Of a stretch of DNA of 16,796 bases, positions 14,772-16,796 are shown piece by piece. Positions within the stretch are counted from its first letter, which is position 1, and the number at the start of each line of letters is the position of its first letter. A program made the position numbers and the translations under genes. The notes beneath the pieces were generated by a model. That model did no database searches and was not told the DNA's origin. It worked only from the letters and a program-made list of their open reading frames with translations. The DNA lies in assembly GCA_009926705.1 (NCBI GenBank), contig RFOJ01000007.1, positions 1 to 16,796 on the forward strand. The letters run 5' to 3'. Origin of the DNA: Acidimicrobiia bacterium (GTDB lineage: Bacteria; Actinomycetota; Acidimicrobiia; Acidimicrobiales; Ilumatobacteraceae).

Positions 14772-14816
14772 GTTCACGCACTGTTCAGCAACCTGTCGCA
14801 GGGCGTTCATCGTTCA
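14772..14816 (+). promoter_or_regulatory. PHO-box-like array upstream of phoU
   Basis: GTTCA occurs at 14772, 14783 and 14805, with a degenerate TGTCG at 14794, so four units lie in an exact 11-nt register; an extra GTTCA starts at 14812. Streptomyces PhoP binds direct 11-nt repeats of this kind (GTTCACC core). The array is centred about 60-70 nt before the phoU start, where an activator would sit, and that promoter has no recognisable -35. Confidence 0.6.
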
Positions 14817-14842
14817 GTCGGCACCGAACCGCGTTCGAGCCC

Positions 14843-14857
14843 TAGCGTGCGTACCGT
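14843..14857 (+). promoter_or_regulatory. Candidate -10 elements of phoU
   Basis: Two TANNNT hexamers, TAGCGT (14843-14848) and TACCGT (14852-14857). The second ends 7 nt before ATG 14865 and would give a leaderless message. No TTGACA-like -35 stands at the right distance from either, consistent with activator dependence. Confidence 0.45.
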
Positions 14858-14864
14858 AGAGACC

Positions 14865-15584
14865 ATGGAAGAAACACGAAAGTCGTATCACTCCGAGCTC
14901 GAAGAGTTGCGTTCCCTCGTGGTCCGCCTGGGAGCGTCGGTCATCGAAGCGATTCCGCGGGCCACCAACGTGCTCTTGAGCGGCGACCTTGAAGGCGCCG
15001 ACTACTTGGTGCAGTCCGACGACGAGATTGATGCGCGAGCTCACGACATCGAAGACCGCACGTTCGAGATCCTCGCGCTGCAGGCGCCGGTCGCAGGTGA
15101 GCTGCGGCAATTGGTTTCCATCATCAAGATCACGAGCGACCTCGAACGTTCTGCCGACCTCGCTGTCAATATCTGCAAGGCCGCACGCCGCATCTACGGC
15201 AAAGAGATCGACCCGGTGTTGCGCGGGCTCATCTCCAAGATGAGCGAGCAAGCCGAGCAGTTGTACCAAGCCGCGGTCAATTCGTTCGCCGAGAACGATT
15301 CGGCTACAGCTGCCGCGATCGAAGACATGGACTCCTTCCTCGACGCGCTGCACCGCCAGTTCATTCAGGCAATCTTTGAGACGCACGCCCGCGAGCGGAT
15401 GGATCTGCAACTGGCAGTGCAACTTGCGATCGTCGCCCGCTTTTACGAGCGCATCGGAGACCATGCGGTCAACGTCGGTGAGCGCGTGCGCTTCGCCCTC
15501 ACTGGCTGGAAGCCCGAACTGCGCGCCATCGCCCGTCAGCGTCAGCGTGACGCCACAGGTGAGTTCCCCATTACGCGAGGGTGA
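14865..15584 (+). CDS. phoU: Phosphate-signalling regulator PhoU
   Basis: A 239-residue all-helical PhoU, which in other bacteria couples the phosphate transporter Pst to its sensor kinase and holds the kinase inactive when phosphate is plentiful. Both three-helix repeats are visible, each with the metal-binding E/DxxxD-type motif: SDLERSADLAVNI (91-103) and RFYERIGDHAVNV (192-204). Length matches the family (about 215-245). ATG 14865 is preferred to an in-frame GTG at 14847, because MEETRKSYHSELEELR is the normal beginning and TACCGT ends 7 nt before it. The stop overlaps the kinase start (GTGA at 15581-15584), so the two are translationally coupled. No pst genes are in the window. Confidence 0.92.
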   Translation: MEETRKSYHSELEELRSLVVRLGASVIEAIPRATNVLLSGDLEGADYLVQSDDEIDARAHDIEDRTFEILALQAPVAGELRQLVSIIKITSDLERSADLAVNICKAARRIYGKEIDPVLRGLISKMSEQAEQLYQAAVNSFAENDSATAAAIEDMDSFLDALHRQFIQAIFETHARERMDLQLAVQLAIVARFYERIGDHAVNVGERVRFALTGWKPELRAIARQRQRDATGEFPITRG

Positions 15585-16796
15585 TCGGCGGTCACGAATT
15601 GTCGTACACCCTCGCGATTGTCGCGTTCCTGATCGGCACCGCTCTCGGGGTATCGGTCGCTCGTCGACGCATCATTCAGCTCCGAGCTGCTGCGAACGAG
15701 CCGAAGAGCGGCGCGACTGACGTGGTTGTCTCGCCGGCGACGGTCGACGAGATCGTCATTGCTGCACTCGACTCGCTGCCGAGTGGTGTCGTCATCGCGG
15801 GCGCAGACGGCACCGTGCTCTTCAAGAACACGGCTGCGAAGTCGATCAGCGGCGTTCGGCACATCGACGTGCTCGTTGACGAAGCGGTCGAGTCGATGGT
15901 CGCCACGGCAGTTACGAACGAGGCCCAGCACCGCCGATTTGAGACTGCAGGTTCGCCGTCGCGTGCGTTCGACATTCGCACCAAGCGCCTCGCCAACGGC
16001 CGCATCGTCGCAACGGTCGAAGACGTGACGGAGCAGTCACGCATCGACACCGTGCGCACCGACTTCGTGGCAAATCTCAGCCACGAGCTGAAGACGCCGA
16101 TTGGGGGAATCGCCGCCCTCGCCGACACGATGTCCGGGGAGACCGACCCGGCGGTCATCGAACGACTGACTGCGCGCATTGTCGATGAGTCGTACCGCCT
16201 GTCGCGCATCGTTGACGATTTGCTCGACCTATCGCGCATCGAGTTCGGCGGGGCCGACGACTGGGAACCGGTGACGGTCACCGACGTTGTCAACGAGGTG
16301 GTCGCCCGCATGCAACACGAGGCCAAACGGGCAGGGGTTGCCATCGACGCCAAGTGCGTCGCCGGTGTGCGCGTCGTTGGAGACCGCATGCAGCTCGTGT
16401 CGGCCTTGCAGAACCTCGTCTCGAACGCCATCAAGTACAGCGGCGACGGCAAGAAGGTGCAGGTCGAAGTGCAGGCGACCCCCGAACTGGTGAGCATCAT
16501 CGTGGTCGACCAAGGCATCGGCATCGCCGCCAAGGATCATCAACGCATTTTCGAGCGGTTCTACCGAGTCGACCGGGCGCGCTCGCGTGCGACGGGTGGC
16601 TCGGGGCTCGGTCTCTCCATCGTGCGCCACGTCGTCTCGAACCACGGTGGAACGGTCACCGTCGTCTCCGAAGAGGGTCGCGGGTCGACGTTCACCATCG
16701 TGTTGCCGCGCGCGGAGTCGTCGGCTGAGTCGATTGGGCCTGTCGAGTCGACTCAGCAGTCGCAAAGTGAGGTCGTCGTATCGCGCGAGCCACGTA
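15581..16796 (+). CDS. senX3: Sensor histidine kinase, SenX3/PhoR-like (3' end outside window)
   Basis: An open frame of at least 405 codons from GTG 15581 that runs off the window end. It starts with a membrane segment (about 8-27, SYTLAIVAFLIGTALGVSVA), then a PAS-like region (about 56-150), the HisKA domain with phosphoacceptor His168 in VANLSHELKTPIG, and a HATPase_c domain with N box QNLVSNAIKYS, G1 DQGIGI, F box FERFYRVD and G2 GSGLGLSIV. The last residues are a low-complexity Ser/Glu tail, so little is missing. Coupling to phoU and the PHO-box-like repeats point to phosphate sensing, as in SenX3-RegX3 or PhoR-PhoP; the response regulator is expected immediately downstream. One membrane helix and no extracellular sensor domain suggest that PhoU/Pst supplies the signal. 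Confidence 0.9.
   Translation, partial: MIGGHELSYTLAIVAFLIGTALGVSVARRRIIQLRAAANEPKSGATDVVVSPATVDEIVIAALDSLPSGVVIAGADGTVLFKNTAAKSISGVRHIDVLVDEAVESMVATAVTNEAQHRRFETAGSPSRAFDIRTKRLANGRIVATVEDVTEQSRIDTVRTDFVANLSHELKTPIGGIAALADTMSGETDPAVIERLTARIVDESYRLSRIVDDLLDLSRIEFGGADDWEPVTVTDVVNEVVARMQHEAKRAGVAIDAKCVAGVRVVGDRMQLVSALQNLVSNAIKYSGDGKKVQVEVQATPELVSIIVVDQGIGIAAKDHQRIFERFYRVDRARSRATGGSGLGLSIVRHVVSNHGGTVTVVSEEGRGSTFTIVLPRAESSAESIGPVESTQQSQSEVVVSREPR

Noticed and set aside
1..16796. Search for tRNA, rRNA, insertion sequences, att sites and riboswitches
   Set aside because: Nothing recognisable was seen by reading; all intergenic gaps are short and accounted for by promoters or hairpins.

Overview
This is a gene-dense, high-GC window that looks like chromosome from an actinomycete, most likely class Acidimicrobiia (inference). 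A WhiB2/WhmD-type iron-sulfur regulator points to Actinobacteria. Secreted proteins with long Thr/Ser linkers and fibronectin type III repeats, TANNNT -10 hexamers placed 6-10 nt before start codons (leaderless or near-leaderless mRNAs), and the ppx/ppk/phoU/senX3 grouping fit the narrower placement. No tRNA, rRNA, CRISPR array, transposase or phage gene was seen, and no gap between genes exceeds about 130 nt.

Layout. (1) 1-59, minus: first codons of a short-chain dehydrogenase/reductase that runs off the window. (2) 125-5930, plus: one very large secreted subtilisin-like protease gene, split by a frameshift near 1217-1222. Together the parts encode a signal peptide, two I9 propeptide domains, two complete S8 catalytic domains, six FN3 repeats, one PPC-like beta-sandwich domain and long Thr-rich and Gly/Ser-rich linkers. 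(3) 6015-10058: a MoxR/Mg-chelatase-type AAA+ ATPase and a VWA (MIDAS) protein on plus, with a compact class III adenylate cyclase on minus between them. The cyclase and VWA genes are divergent and their -10 elements share one TA dinucleotide. (4) 10179-10724: whiB2-like regulator, then a minimal tatA. (5) 10772-16796: phosphate/polyphosphate block with ppx/gppA (minus), a divergent 85-codon gene of unknown function, ppk1, phoU and a SenX3/PhoR-type histidine kinase cut by the window end.

How the genes work together. Ppk1 makes polyphosphate and Ppx/GppA degrades polyphosphate or pppGpp. PhoU and the kinase form the phosphate-sensing arm. GTTCA repeats at 11-nt spacing upstream of phoU look like a PHO box, so the cluster may be self-regulated by the partner response regulator, which should lie just outside the window. 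The AAA+/VWA pair is expected to act as a chaperone-like assembly or activation machine. The embedded cyclase is the most suggestive hint of an undescribed regulatory link. The other standout is the double-subtilase protein with its frameshift.
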